Part shown: positions 22,699 to 32,515 of the stretch, one piece after another
How the letters are laid out: the number at the start of each line of letters is the position of its first letter
Position numbering within the stretch: position 1 is the first letter of the stretch
Source of the DNA: DAOTVS01 sp034436375
GTDB lineage: Bacteria; Chloroflexota; Anaerolineae; SpSt-313
Direction: 5' to 3'
Assembly (NCBI GenBank): GCA_034436375.1
Contig: DAOTVS010000139.1
Location: forward strand, 1 to 43,510
DNA length: 43,510 nt
Translations under genes and position numbers: made by a program
Notes under the pieces: generated by a model
The model's database searches: none
What the model was told of the DNA's origin: nothing
The model's input: only the letters and a program-made list of their open reading frames with translations

Positions 22699-23320
22699 CC
22701 CCTGCCCACGGCTGCGCGCGGTACTCGCCTTCCAGGATGCTCATCATAATATCGTCGTGCCAGGCGCCGCCGACCAGCGCCGACTCGCGCTCCACGCCCT
22801 CCTGCCTAAAGCCACACTTTTCATAACAGCGGATGGCCCGCGTGTTGAAGGCCAGCACGCGCAGGTCGATGCGATGCAGCCGCAGGTCCTCGAACCCGTA
22901 GCGCAGGAGCAGGCGCGTCGCCTCCGTGCCATAGCCGCAGGACCAAAAACGCCGGTCAAAGATGCCGATGGCGAAGCGGGCCTTGCGGTCATTCCAGGAG
23001 ATATGGTCCAGCCGGGCCCCGCCGATGCAGCGCCCCTCCGGCTCCTCGGCCGCCCGCCCGTCGGGCCAGACAAGCGCCGCGATGATGAACCGGCGCGTGA
23101 CGGCCAGGTCCTGGTCCGCAAAGGTGGCCAGGTGCGCCTCGACCTCGGCCGGGGTAAAGACCTTCGGCGCCCCATCGCCGCCGTACAGGCGGTTCTCCTC
23201 CGGGTCGCGGGGGATGGCCACCCGCGCCACGACGTCGGCAGGGACGGGTTGGCGCAGGAGCACGCGCCGGCCGCGCAGGGTGGGCAACTCGGAAGCGTGA
23301 ATCTGGGGCATGGTATGCAC
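22670..23320 (-). CDS. GNAT acetyltransferase, RimJ/RimL type (mirror copy)
   Basis: Exact mirror of 20191..20841; same GTG start and same overlap with the deaminase-like gene. Confidence 0.87.
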   Translation of the reverse strand: MHTMPQIHASELPTLRGRRVLLRQPVPADVVARVAIPRDPEENRLYGGDGAPKVFTPAEVEAHLATFADQDLAVTRRFIIAALVWPDGRAAEEPEGRCIGGARLDHISWNDRKARFAIGIFDRRFWSCGYGTEATRLLLRYGFEDLRLHRIDLRVLAFNTRAIRCYEKCGFRQEGVERESALVGGAWHDDIMMSILEGEYRAQPWAGDDEASCAAR

Positions 23321-23334
23321 TCAGCCTCGGCTGT

Positions 23335-23376
23335 CAGCTCATTGGAACTCGTAGGAACTCTGAGCTCGTGCGAGCT
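23335..23376. repeat. GGAACTCGTAGGAACTC leader repeats (mirror copy)
   Basis: Mirror of 20135..20176. Confidence 0.65.
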
Positions 23377-23411
23377 TGCGGTGTCATAGCAGTTGCCGAT
23401 ATCGTGTATCC

Positions 23412-23440
23412 ATTGTACAGTCGGAGGGGCAGGGGGTCAA
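23412..23440 (-). promoter_or_regulatory. Promoter of RimJ/RimL-type gene (mirror copy)
   Basis: Mirror of 20071..20099: TTGACC, 17 bases, TACAAT on the minus strand. Confidence 0.75.
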
Positions 23441-23452
23441 CTGCTCCATCGC

Positions 23453-23686
23453 TCAACGCTGCCCGCTCCCGGCAGCGAGCCGGCGCACGGCCAGCAGGGT
23501 CAGCCCCAGGTCGCGGGCTTTATCCAGCAGGCCGTAGAGCGCGGCTTGATCCGCGACCGGGCCGATGAGGAGGGTGTTGCCCTCCTCATCGTGCGTGACG
23601 GCCATACCGTTGAACCACTGCGAGCGGTAGGCAGGCAGGCGCCCCTGCAGCCGGATCTCATAGATGGATGGCTGCACGCTGCTCAT
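23453..23686 (-). CDS. Small flavodoxin-partner protein (mirror copy)
   Basis: Exact mirror of 19825..20058, 77 residues, overlapping the flavodoxin gene. Confidence 0.8.
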   Translation of the reverse strand: MSSVQPSIYEIRLQGRLPAYRSQWFNGMAVTHDEEGNTLLIGPVADQAALYGLLDKARDLGLTLLAVRRLAAGSGQR

Positions 23687-24290
23687 CCTCCTGCCCTTCT
23701 TTCAACAGCGCCGGGCGCAGGCCCCGGGCCCAGGCGCGGATCGCCTCCCAGTTGCGGAAATCGCCGCTGCGCGCGCCGATGACGAGCTGCACAAAGAGCC
23801 GGCTGAAGAGATCAAGCCGGGCCAGGTCCAGCTTGCCGTTGAAAAAGGCGATGCTGACCGGCTTTACCTGCGGCGCTTTCTGCAAGGCGGGGCGCAGATA
23901 GTTGGGCACCGTAGCGTACTGCTCCTTGAGGCTCAGCCTGCCCGGCTTCCGAGGCGGCTTGGCCAGCGCTGGATCCAGGTAGATCGGCTCTCCGGCGGCC
24001 TGGCTGTTGTCGGGCTGCGTCAGGCTGAGGGCCGTCAGAAAGCAGGCGACAGGTACCCGGCTGAGGGCCTGCTGGTGCCGCGCCAGGAATTGCACCGCCT
24101 CGGGGTGCCAGCCCATGATCATGGGGCCGCCCACGATGACCGCATCGTAGGCGCCGGGGTCATTGACGCCGGTGATGGGCAGCACATCCACCTGCGCCCC
24201 GCCTGCGGCCAGCTCCTCGCCGATGGCCTGCGCGACCTCGGCGGTCGATCCGGATTTGGTGGCGTACGCCACCAGCACTCTGTGCTCCAT
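23658..24290 (-). CDS. Flavodoxin-domain protein, HemG-like (mirror copy)
   Basis: Exact mirror of 19221..19853; FMN loop YATKSGSTAEVA. Confidence 0.83.
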   Translation of the reverse strand: MEHRVLVAYATKSGSTAEVAQAIGEELAAGGAQVDVLPITGVNDPGAYDAVIVGGPMIMGWHPEAVQFLARHQQALSRVPVACFLTALSLTQPDNSQAAGEPIYLDPALAKPPRKPGRLSLKEQYATVPNYLRPALQKAPQVKPVSIAFFNGKLDLARLDLFSRLFVQLVIGARSGDFRNWEAIRAWARGLRPALLKEGQEDEQRAAIHL

Positions 24291-24408
24291 GGTGAAACCT
24301 CCCGTGTTTTTTTCAGTGTTCTGAGCGCAGTATACACGGGAAGCGGGTGCAGAGTCGTCCACCCGGGGGTGTATCTGTGGGTGTATCCTGGGGATTGGTG
24401 GGGACCTG

Positions 24409-24496
24409 CCGGGTCAAAGGCTTCCGCTACCGCCCGGCTATAGGCCTTTAGGGTGTGGGTGGATGTTGCTGGTTGCATGCGAAGCAGATTGCCCGG
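24409..24496. repeat. Intergenic repeat copy C (mirror copy)
   Basis: Mirror of 19015..19102; in this orientation the half-element CCGGGTCAAAGG to GGCCTTTAGGG reads on the plus strand. Confidence 0.75.
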
Positions 24497-24515
24497 CCGC
24501 TATTCCCATTAGATG

Positions 24516-27218
24516 CTACAGCAGCCCTCGCTCCCGCGCACGCACGATGGCCTGGGTGCGGCTGGTGGCGCCCAGTTTGCTGAAGATGTGGTTGATGTGC
24601 CGCTTGACGGTGCTCACGGCGACAACGAGACGCCCGGCAATCTCACCGTTCGAAAGGCCCGCGGCCATGAGGCGCAGCACTTCCAGCTCACGTGTGCTGA
24701 GGGGCTCGGCCCAGGTGGAGGCATCCAGTTTGGCCAGTCTCACAGCCCGCTGCTGGCTATCTACCTCGATCCCAAAGGCGGCCAACAGGCGCCGCACATA
24801 GCCAGCGTGCGGTGAGCGCCAGTCGCGGCTCAGCCCGGCCAACAGCTCCGCCATGGGTGCGCTCTCGTCCAGGAAGGTGCGCACATACCCTTCCGGCTCG
24901 GCGAGCGCCAACGCCTGCTCGATGGCGGCCAGCGCCTGCTTCAGCTCGCCCTGCGCCCGATGCGCCAAGGCCTCCAGGACCCGGATCTTGATCAGATGCC
25001 CTGCGTGGCCGCCGGCCTCAGCGGCCGTGCGCAGCCGGGCAAGCAGGCCGAGGGCATCGCCGTGCCTGCCCAGGGCGATCAGCACACGGGCCAGAGCCAG
25101 GTGCTCTCTCTGGCGGATCAGGGGCAGCCCCATATCAGGCTGCAGCAGGCTTGCCCGCGCTTCAGCCCAATCCGCCGCCGCAGCCATGTTCTCCTCTATA
25201 TTCGCCAGCCACAGTTGTGCCCGGCATGCTTCCACGCGAGCGATTGTCGAGGCAGTCGTGTCGTGCACGCGCACGAACGCGTCAACCTTGCGCAGCGCCG
25301 CGTATGCGCCGTCTGTATCACCCTGCGCCAGCAGCGCCTGCGCCAAGGCCAGGGGCGCCCTCGTCCAGGCCTCCGTGTTGCCCCAGAGGCTACCCAGTTT
25401 GATGCTCTCCTCGGCATAGCGGGTGGCCGCCTCAAGGTCATTCCACTCATAGTGCAGCTCACTCAGCTCGGAATAGACCCGCGCCGCGAGCGGCAACGGT
25501 CTCCCCTCGCGGCCGGCCGTAAGCGGAAGCAAGGCCTGGAGAGTCTCCTGCGCCTGGCGCAATCTGCCCAGGACCATCTGCTCCCCGGCCAGACCGCAGA
25601 GGGCAGGCACGGCCATGTGTATGTTGCCGGAGGCTCGCCCCAGGCGACCGGCCTCCGCCAGGGCCTGGCATGCTCCGGCTACGTCATCGGCCAACAGGCA
25701 GGCCACACCCAGGGTGTAGCTGACCACACTGCGCACGGGCAGGTCATGCTCCGGCAGGCACTCCAGCGCCTCGTGGGCGAACGTGATGGCGCCGGCCGCG
25801 TCGCTCTTCTGCGAAGCGGCATAGGCCCGTATGGCGGCCAGGTGGCCGAGCATTTCCCGGCCTGCGCCAGTGGATGGCAGCAGGTTCCTGGCGGCATCCT
25901 GCAGGCGCGGCTCGACGGCGTCCAGCCGGCCGGTCATGACCAGGACCCACGCGTGGTAGATGCATAGCCAGGGCCGGGCGCGCACCTGCTCTTCCGGCAG
26001 GGCCTCCAGCCAGCCGAGGACCGTCATCATCTCGCCACGGATCAGCAGGGGCCAGCCATTCGCCTCGACCAGGCCGGCGGCCCGCGGCCCATCCCCTGCC
26101 TGCAGGGCATGCCGCACCGCCTCGGCAGTCAGCCCGTGCTGCTCGTGCCACAGGCTCGCGCGGCGGTGCAACTCTGGGACCCGGCTAGCGTGCAGCCTCA
26201 GCAGTTGGCTGTGCAGCAGATCGGCGAACAGGTGATGGTAGCGGTACCAACGCCGCTCATCGTCGAGGGGCACGATGAACATGTTCTGGCGCTCCAACTG
26301 CTCGAGCGTGCCCTGCGCCGGCGCAGCGCGGTCTTCCAGCAGGGCGTCGCACAGCGGGCCGCACAGCCGGTCGAGGATGGAGGTGCACAGCAGGAATGTC
26401 TGCACATCCGGGGGCTGGCGGCGCAGGACCTCTTCCGTGAGATAATCGAGGATGAAATGATGGCTGCCCGAGAAAGCGGCGATAAAGGCGGAGGCGTCCT
26501 GCCGGCCCTGCAGCGAAAGCGCTGCCAGTTGCAGGCCGGCGATCCAGCCCTCGGTGCGGACCTCCAGCGCTGCGGCGTCAGCGGCGGAGAGGCCCAGCCC
26601 CATGGCCTGGTTGAGGAAGGACGCGGCCTCATCCGGGGTGAAGCGGAGGTCGGCAGCGCGCAGCTCGGCCAGCTGCCCACGGCTGCGCAGGCGGGCCAGG
26701 GGCAGGGGTGGGTCTGCGCGCGTGGCGATCACCAGGCGCAGAGGCGCGGGGAGGTGATCGATCAGAAAGGCGACGGCATCGTGGATGGCCGGTGTTCTGA
26801 TCGTGTGGTAATCATCGAGGATCAGCACGAGCGGGCCGGTCTCGGCAGCGATCTCGTTGATCAGCCCAGTCAGGACGGTCTCGAGCGGCGGCTGGGGAGA
26901 GCGCAGCGCCGCCAGGGCCGGGTCGCCGATGCCGGGCAGCACCGTCTGCAGAGCCGCTACAAGATAGGCACAGAAGCGGGCCGCATCGTTATCCCCTTCG
27001 TCCAGCGAGAGCCAGGCGACGCGCGCCGCGAGCCGGCCGGCCCACTCCAGCAGGGCGGTTGTCTTGCCGAAACCGGCGGGGGCCGAGATGAGGGTCAGCG
27101 CGCAGCGCAGGCCGGCGTCCAGGCGCGCCGTCAGTCGAGGGCGCTGCACGGCCTCATGGCGCAGCGGGGGCATGAACAACTTGGTTTTGAGCAGCGGCGC
27201 GGCAGGGCGCTCAGTCAT
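24516..27218 (-). CDS. MalT-like LuxR regulator (mirror copy)
   Basis: Exact mirror of 16293..18995; 900 residues with Walker A/B ATPase and C-terminal LuxR helix-turn-helix. Confidence 0.93.
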   Translation of the reverse strand: MTERPAAPLLKTKLFMPPLRHEAVQRPRLTARLDAGLRCALTLISAPAGFGKTTALLEWAGRLAARVAWLSLDEGDNDAARFCAYLVAALQTVLPGIGDPALAALRSPQPPLETVLTGLINEIAAETGPLVLILDDYHTIRTPAIHDAVAFLIDHLPAPLRLVIATRADPPLPLARLRSRGQLAELRAADLRFTPDEAASFLNQAMGLGLSAADAAALEVRTEGWIAGLQLAALSLQGRQDASAFIAAFSGSHHFILDYLTEEVLRRQPPDVQTFLLCTSILDRLCGPLCDALLEDRAAPAQGTLEQLERQNMFIVPLDDERRWYRYHHLFADLLHSQLLRLHASRVPELHRRASLWHEQHGLTAEAVRHALQAGDGPRAAGLVEANGWPLLIRGEMMTVLGWLEALPEEQVRARPWLCIYHAWVLVMTGRLDAVEPRLQDAARNLLPSTGAGREMLGHLAAIRAYAASQKSDAAGAITFAHEALECLPEHDLPVRSVVSYTLGVACLLADDVAGACQALAEAGRLGRASGNIHMAVPALCGLAGEQMVLGRLRQAQETLQALLPLTAGREGRPLPLAARVYSELSELHYEWNDLEAATRYAEESIKLGSLWGNTEAWTRAPLALAQALLAQGDTDGAYAALRKVDAFVRVHDTTASTIARVEACRAQLWLANIEENMAAAADWAEARASLLQPDMGLPLIRQREHLALARVLIALGRHGDALGLLARLRTAAEAGGHAGHLIKIRVLEALAHRAQGELKQALAAIEQALALAEPEGYVRTFLDESAPMAELLAGLSRDWRSPHAGYVRRLLAAFGIEVDSQQRAVRLAKLDASTWAEPLSTRELEVLRLMAAGLSNGEIAGRLVVAVSTVKRHINHIFSKLGATSRTQAIVRARERGLL

Positions 27219-27245
27219 GAGCTCTCCTTCCATCGGATAATCTGC

Positions 27246-27274
27246 ATTGTACTGCGGCCGGTCCATGTAGACAA
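27246..27274 (-). promoter_or_regulatory. Promoter of the LuxR-type regulator (mirror copy)
   Basis: Mirror of 16237..16265: TTGTCT, 17 bases, TACAAT. Confidence 0.75.
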
Positions 27275-27392
27275 GAAACCCTATTCGCGACCGAATTGCG
27301 ATAATGCCGCAGCAGGCCTGCGACAGGGCCGGGATACGGGGGCGACAGGGGGTTGATATACTGCGGGCATCACAAACAAGGAGAACACGATC

Positions 27393-27955
27393 ATGACGAC
27401 CTCCACACTGACCCATACCGCCGCCCTGGCCGGCCAGCCGGCGCTGACCCGCCCTTTATCCATCTCGCCCTCGCGTTCTACCATATCACGGGCGAAGAGT
27501 TGCGCGATTTTATGCAGCGGCGGGGGTTCGAGCCCATCGGCATCGAGGGCCTGTACTGGGAGCTGATGGGCATCGATGACGGCCGCGTGGCGCCGCACAC
27601 CAGCGCGCACACGCGCGTCAACATCTCGGCGCGCGAGATAGCGCGTTTCGGCTACCTGATGCTGCACGGCGGGGTCTGGAATGGCACACCCCTCGTGCCC
27701 TCGTGGTGGCTCGATCTCGCGACCCGGCCCTCGCAGGCGCACAACCGGTGCTACGGCCTCACCTGGTGGGTCAACCGGGAGGGGGACTGGGAGGGCGTGC
27801 CGCGCGATGCCTTTGCCGCCATGGGCGCTCATCACAATGTATGCTATATCATCCCCTCGCTCGATCTGGTCGCCCTCCGCATCGGCGCCGGCCCGGAGGG
27901 TAGTGTCACTGAGCCCACCTTCATCGCCGCTGTGGTGCGGAGCATCGTCGGCTAA
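27393..27955 (+). pseudogene. Decayed serine hydrolase (mirror copy)
   Basis: Mirror of 15556..16118. The ATG at 27393 follows AAGGAGA, while the hydrolase C-terminal half is in the frame open from 27353; the SxxK-bearing half is missing. Confidence 0.75.
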
Positions 27956-27968
27956 ATGCCCCTAGTAG

Positions 27969-28084
27969 GGGTGTGGAGAGGGGGTTGGGCCTGCTTTGCC
28001 CCCTCTGCGGGGGCAAAGCAGGCCCAACACCCTCTCCACACCCTAAAGGCCACAAGCCGGGCGGTTGCGTAGCCCTTAACCCGG
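27969..28084. repeat. Intergenic hairpin repeat copy B (mirror copy)
   Basis: Mirror of 15427..15542; 35-base stem arms 27969-28003 and 28009-28043. Confidence 0.88.
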
Positions 28085-28111
28085 CCAGCCGGTAGGCTTG
28101 CGCCAAAGAGT

Positions 28112-28140
28112 TTGCCTCTTCACCAAAACTTGACTATAAT
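28112..28140 (+). promoter_or_regulatory. Promoter of the small membrane protein gene (mirror copy)
   Basis: Mirror of 15371..15399: TTGCCT, 17 bases, TATAAT. Confidence 0.75.
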
Positions 28141-28187
28141 CAAGCCCCGCCCCCGGGCGGCTCGATTAACCCTTGAGGAGGCAACCC

Positions 28188-28502
28188 TTGTCCCCCTGGA
28201 CGTCTATTCCGGCGGCCCTGCCGCCGTTGGTCGGTTTTGTGCTCGCACTCTGCGGCCTCTGGCTCGGCTGGCGCACTGTGCACAAGCAGGCGATTCCGCC
28301 GCTGCTTCGCCCTTTGCTTCATCTCAACGCGGTGATCACGGCGACGTTTCTCAATGAGCAGGCGGCGCAGCGCCAAAAGGCGGAGGCTCTGTCGCCCCGC
28401 GCCGTCCGCCTCTATGGCTGGGCATGGGTGTACGCCGGCACCCTGGGCGTGATCATTGCCGGGGGGCAGTTGCTGCGGCTGCTGGCTCACACCTTGGGCT
28501 AA
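28188..28502 (+). CDS. Small two-segment membrane protein (mirror copy)
   Basis: Exact mirror of 15009..15323; TTG start after GAGGAGG. Confidence 0.7.
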   Translation: MSPWTSIPAALPPLVGFVLALCGLWLGWRTVHKQAIPPLLRPLLHLNAVITATFLNEQAAQRQKAEALSPRAVRLYGWAWVYAGTLGVIIAGGQLLRLLAHTLG

Positions 28503-28619
28503 CTGCACTTTGGCACAGGGCATGCTCATCTGCACTTGGGGCGCCTCCGCTGGCGAAGACGGCGGGACATAGGCCGGCGGAGGGCTCCATCAGCTTTGCG
28601 AAACGAAAGGGGATGGAGC

Positions 28620-29165
28620 ATGGACCTGATCAACAGGGCAGTGCAGGAGACAATTCGGCCCGAGCGCTACCGCTGGTGGCACGCGGCTGCCTGGGGGCTG
28701 GCGGCCAATCTGTTATCGGCGACAGGGCCGCGGCCCATGGATCAGAGCAGGTACTATGAGAGCCTGAAGCGCCCCTTTTTCGCTCCACCGGCCTGGGCGT
28801 TTGCCCCGGCATGGACGCTCAACAACATCACTTCGCTCTGGGGTGATCTGAGGCTCCTCAACCTGCCCCGGGGCACTCGCTACAAGCGGACGCTTCTGGG
28901 GCTGCAAGGGGCCGGCTGGCTATTGTACGCGACCTATTCGCGCGCCGCGTTCGGCACGCGGAGCAACATCCTCTCGTTCGTCTGGTCCAGCAGTTACTGG
29001 CTGCTGACCGTCGCCAGCGTGCTCCTCAGCCGCAAGGTGGACAAGAAGGCCACCCTCGCCTTTGCCCCGCTGCTCGCCTGGCTGACGCTGGCGACGGCGC
29101 TCTCGGGCTATATTATGATCAACAACCCGGACCCCTACTTTGGCACTCCACCCCTGCGCCGCTGA
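28620..29165 (+). CDS. TspO/MBR family protein (mirror copy)
   Basis: Exact mirror of 14346..14891; signature FFAPPAWAFAPAW. Confidence 0.75.
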   Translation: MDLINRAVQETIRPERYRWWHAAAWGLAANLLSATGPRPMDQSRYYESLKRPFFAPPAWAFAPAWTLNNITSLWGDLRLLNLPRGTRYKRTLLGLQGAGWLLYATYSRAAFGTRSNILSFVWSSSYWLLTVASVLLSRKVDKKATLAFAPLLAWLTLATALSGYIMINNPDPYFGTPPLRR

Positions 29166-29197
29166 TGATCCCTCGGCCGGCAGCTTGCTGGCCCCGC

Positions 29198-30094
29198 TCA
29201 CGGTAGGGCGAGGTCCAATATCTCCCTCGCCTGTGCGAGCACGCGCTCCTTTTGCGCCTCGAGGTCCGGCTCCAGGGCGAGCACAGGGCGCACCTGCTCT
29301 GGCGGGAACCAATGCGGCATCCCCTGCCGTAGATAGCGCACGCCGCCGTCGTAGCACCCATGCCGCCAGACGGGCAGCACTTCCCACTCCACATCTGAGC
29401 GCACATGCTCCTGGATGGCCGCCGGCAGGGTGCGCAGGGCGGCGAGCATCTCCTCAGCGCCGGCTTGGCCGGTGAGGCTGAACACCGCCCGGTAGAGCGC
29501 CTGCAGACGGGGCGCACCCTCCAGTTGCTCGGGGATACGGCTGCCGCTGGTGAGGAGCCGCCCCTGGCCCATCCAGTAGGCGGTGATGCCGTATTCCGTG
29601 GCCACGCAGCGCGCCAATACGATGGCGTGCAGGGGGTCGGCGTAAGCGAGGGCGGCGAGGCAGCCGCGGCCATAGCCGAGAAAGCGCTCGGCGCGGCGGT
29701 GCAGCCATGCCCGGTCGGCCACGCAACGGTCGATGGCTTGCTTGAGCGCACCGAGTCGGCCCGCCGGGTCATGCACCACGCGGCAGCCCCAGATAGCCTC
29801 GAAAACGCCATCCGCTCGCCCATTGAGGGGCGGCGGCTCCAGCCAGCGCTTCGGGTCCGGCCCTTCCAGCCAGGCGGCGGGGCGGATGTCGGCCTCCCAG
29901 TAGATGCCCTTGATCAGGCCATCCTCAAAGGCCTCCGGCCCCTCGTGAAAGACCCACAGGTCGATATCGGAGCCCGGCCATACCGTACCGCGGGCGATGG
30001 AGCCGGTGACGGCCACGGCGACGGTGTCGGGGCGGCTGGCGTAATCCTGCGCCCGCTGCAGGGCGAGGGATTCCAGTTGGGCATAATCGGGCAT
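29198..30094 (-). CDS. Nucleotidyltransferase-domain protein (mirror copy)
   Basis: Exact mirror of 13417..14313; catalytic GSDIDL motif. Confidence 0.8.
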   Translation of the reverse strand: MPDYAQLESLALQRAQDYASRPDTVAVAVTGSIARGTVWPGSDIDLWVFHEGPEAFEDGLIKGIYWEADIRPAAWLEGPDPKRWLEPPPLNGRADGVFEAIWGCRVVHDPAGRLGALKQAIDRCVADRAWLHRRAERFLGYGRGCLAALAYADPLHAIVLARCVATEYGITAYWMGQGRLLTSGSRIPEQLEGAPRLQALYRAVFSLTGQAGAEEMLAALRTLPAAIQEHVRSDVEWEVLPVWRHGCYDGGVRYLRQGMPHWFPPEQVRPVLALEPDLEAQKERVLAQAREILDLALP

Positions 30095-30125
30095 GCGACC
30101 TCCGATACGGACATGCGGCAGCACT

Positions 30126-30233
30126 GGGAGGGCAAGGCTCCTGCCGAGCCGCCGCTGCGATATGGCGCATTTGGGTTCTGGAGCGAGTCGTTGCCATGTC
30201 GTGATAGCGGCTTGGCAGGAGCCTCGCCATCCC
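30126..30233. repeat. Imperfect 38-base inverted repeat (mirror copy)
   Basis: Mirror of 13278..13385; arms 30126-30163 and 30196-30233. Confidence 0.8.
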
Positions 30234-30264
30234 AAGGCAACCGGCGCAAACGGCCAAGCCGTCG

Positions 30265-30723
30265 CTACGATGTTGCCGATTGCTCCAGGTCCAGCTTGGC
30301 GACGACCTCGTGGCCGACCGTTTCACCGGTGCGCTTGAAACCCAGGCTCTCGTACAGGCGCTCGGCTATGCGATTCTCCGGGTGATACGAGATGGAGATG
30401 CCGGTGCAGTCGGGGAGCCGGCGCAAGCGCTCGATCACTGCCATTAATGCCGCACGGCCGTAGCCTTTGCCCTGCTCGGCCTGGTCGATCAGGAGCCGGA
30501 CGATCCAGTAGCGGCCATCTTCGGGGTCGCGGCCCCACATGGTAAAGCCGACCATACGCGCGCCGTCATAGATTGCCATGGGGGTCAGCGAGGGTTCCAC
30601 TCGCGCTTCAGCCAGAGAGTAGACCGTCGAAGCGACAAAGTGCTCCTGCCCCGGCGCCGGCCGCAGGCGGATGCACTCCTGAAAGTTGTTGCGGGTGACC
30701 TCATACAGGGTAATGCTGGGCAT
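30265..30723 (-). CDS. BltD/SpeG-like acetyltransferase (mirror copy)
   Basis: Exact mirror of 12788..13246; acetyl-CoA loop QGKGYGRA. Confidence 0.87.
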   Translation of the reverse strand: MPSITLYEVTRNNFQECIRLRPAPGQEHFVASTVYSLAEARVEPSLTPMAIYDGARMVGFTMWGRDPEDGRYWIVRLLIDQAEQGKGYGRAALMAVIERLRRLPDCTGISISYHPENRIAERLYESLGFKRTGETVGHEVVAKLDLEQSATS

Positions 30724-31378
30724 TGGGCCTCCAGAGGCGTTTCCCAATCTCAAGCTGGGCAAAGGGCCGGTAGATCCGGTACAGAATGTAGTAGAGCGTC
30801 TCCCGGGCCAGGAAGAGCAGGCGCATATGCAGGCTCTGATAGCGGCTGGTGTGGGTGGGCGACGAGTATGCCTCCATGCCCAGATCATGCGCCACCAGCA
30901 TGGCGCGCTTCATGTGCAGCGGGTCGCTCACAATGATAAAGCTCCGCAAGCCCTGCCCGCCGGCGACTTGGCGGGCATTGTCGAGGTTCTCCTCCGTGAT
31001 CCGCGAGTGGGTCTCCACCAGGATATCGGCTGCCGGGATGCCCTGCTGGAGCGCATAGGTGCGAGCAACCTCGGATTCTGCAGGCTCGTTGAGGCTATCG
31101 GGAGCGCCGGTGAAGATGAGCTTGCGGACAGTCCCCTGGCGGTAGAGGTCCAGGGCATGGTTGAGGCGCTCCCGGAAGACGGGCGACGGCTGATCGCCCC
31201 AGCAGGCCGCACCCAACACGATGGCGGCATCGGCTGGGGTAGCCTCATCACGCTGAGCATAGGACCAGATGCTCCAGGCCGTATAGGCCAGCGTGGCGAA
31301 CAGGGCGAGCGGGATGAGCAGCGCCAGCAGGCACAGCCAGCGCCGGGCCCGGGGGCAATGCTGCAGTGATGGCCTCAT
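30701..31378 (-). CDS. YdcF/SanA-like DUF218 protein (mirror copy)
   Basis: Exact mirror of 12133..12810; predicted leaderless transcript. Confidence 0.85.
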   Translation of the reverse strand: MRPSLQHCPRARRWLCLLALLIPLALFATLAYTAWSIWSYAQRDEATPADAAIVLGAACWGDQPSPVFRERLNHALDLYRQGTVRKLIFTGAPDSLNEPAESEVARTYALQQGIPAADILVETHSRITEENLDNARQVAGGQGLRSFIIVSDPLHMKRAMLVAHDLGMEAYSSPTHTSRYQSLHMRLLFLARETLYYILYRIYRPFAQLEIGKRLWRPNAQHYPV

Positions 31379-31386
31379 AGGGGCTG

Positions 31387-31416
31387 ATTATACACGAGCC
31401 TGTGCCGATAGGGCAA
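31387..31416 (-). promoter_or_regulatory. Promoter of the ydcF-like gene (mirror copy)
   Basis: Mirror of 12095..12124: TTGCCC, 18 bases, TATAAT. Confidence 0.75.
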
Positions 31417-31433
31417 CCGGCAGAATCGAGATT

Positions 31434-31462
31434 TTGACATATCCGCAGGTTTGCGCTAGGAT
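31434..31462 (+). promoter_or_regulatory. Promoter of the amidase gene (mirror copy)
   Basis: Mirror of 12049..12077: TTGACA, 17 bases, TAGGAT. Confidence 0.75.
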
Positions 31463-31578
31463 AGTAATGGTAGTTATTTGAAGGCTCCCTGCTCCCTTGA
31501 TTGCGTATCCCTACCCCGGCAGGCAGCAGCCGCGTGTGTTCCCGGTTTGGTTTCCGAGAAAGGTTTGCTGCATACCCC

Positions 31579-32499
31579 ATGGTCAGGTTTCCGCGTTGGC
31601 TGATGCTGGCGCTCGTCGTGGTGCTCATCGGGGCTTTCCTGGCACAGGCCGTTTTGGCCGGTGGAAACACGGCGCCGGCGCCCGTCTCGCAGGTAGCGCA
31701 AGATGGTCTTGCCCTGGGGCTATTGGCCTCGAGCGGGGCGATCACAGCGCCCACGCTGGCGCCAACGGCTAGCCCCACGCCTGTGGCTACCTCAACTCCT
31801 ACCGACCAACCGACGGCGGCGCCCCAACCCACCGACGCGCCCACCCAGCCGCCTGCGCCGACGCCCAATGGCAAGGTCATCTTTATCGATCCCGGTCATG
31901 GCGGCTCAGACTCGGGCGCTGTGCATACGGGGCCCGGAGGGGTAGTAGACCTCACAGAGAAGGACGTCAACCTCGATGTGTCGCTGCGGCTGGCTGACTT
32001 GCTGCGCCAGGCAGGCTACGATGTCCAGATGTCGCGCACCACGGATACGTTTGCCATCCCGGGCGCCTCGACGCCCGTTGAGCTGCAGCAGCGGATCGAC
32101 ATGGCGAACGCTGCCCATGCCGATCTCTATATCTGCGTGCATCACAATAGCTCGGTGAATAGCGCCGCGAATGGCCTGGAGGTCTTTTACTGCGCAGACC
32201 GTACCTTTAGCGACAGCAACCTGCGCCTGGCGCAGTTGGTCCACGATTCACTCCTGCGCGATCTGAGCGCGGCGGGCTATAACGCCACGGACCTCGGCAT
32301 CCAGGATGATGCCAGCGAAGGCCACCTGGCGGTGCTGGCGCCCCACAACATGGCCCGTGCGACCCAGATGCCGGGGATTTTGGGTGAGGCGCTCTTTATG
32401 AGCAATGACGCCGATGCCGCCGCGCTGGCCCGTCCCGAGATCCGCCAGGCGGAAGCCCAGGGCTATTTCGACGCTATCAATGCTTACTTTGGGTTCTAG
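31579..32499 (+). CDS. N-acetylmuramoyl-L-alanine amidase (mirror copy)
   Basis: Exact mirror of 11012..11932; zinc ligands in DPGHGG, TEKD and VHHN, catalytic Glu in GILGEALF. Confidence 0.92.
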   Translation: MVRFPRWLMLALVVVLIGAFLAQAVLAGGNTAPAPVSQVAQDGLALGLLASSGAITAPTLAPTASPTPVATSTPTDQPTAAPQPTDAPTQPPAPTPNGKVIFIDPGHGGSDSGAVHTGPGGVVDLTEKDVNLDVSLRLADLLRQAGYDVQMSRTTDTFAIPGASTPVELQQRIDMANAAHADLYICVHHNSSVNSAANGLEVFYCADRTFSDSNLRLAQLVHDSLLRDLSAAGYNATDLGIQDDASEGHLAVLAPHNMARATQMPGILGEALFMSNDADAAALARPEIRQAEAQGYFDAINAYFGF

Positions 32500-32515
32500 C
32501 CTCAGATTGGCCCCC

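Noticed and set aside
21445..22749. A 434-codon open frame crossing the axis, with an identical partner at 20762..22066 on the other strand
   Set aside because: It is the antisense shadow of the deaminase-like gene extended through the hairpin; composition is Arg/Gly/Ala-rich, and it has no domain or ribosome site.
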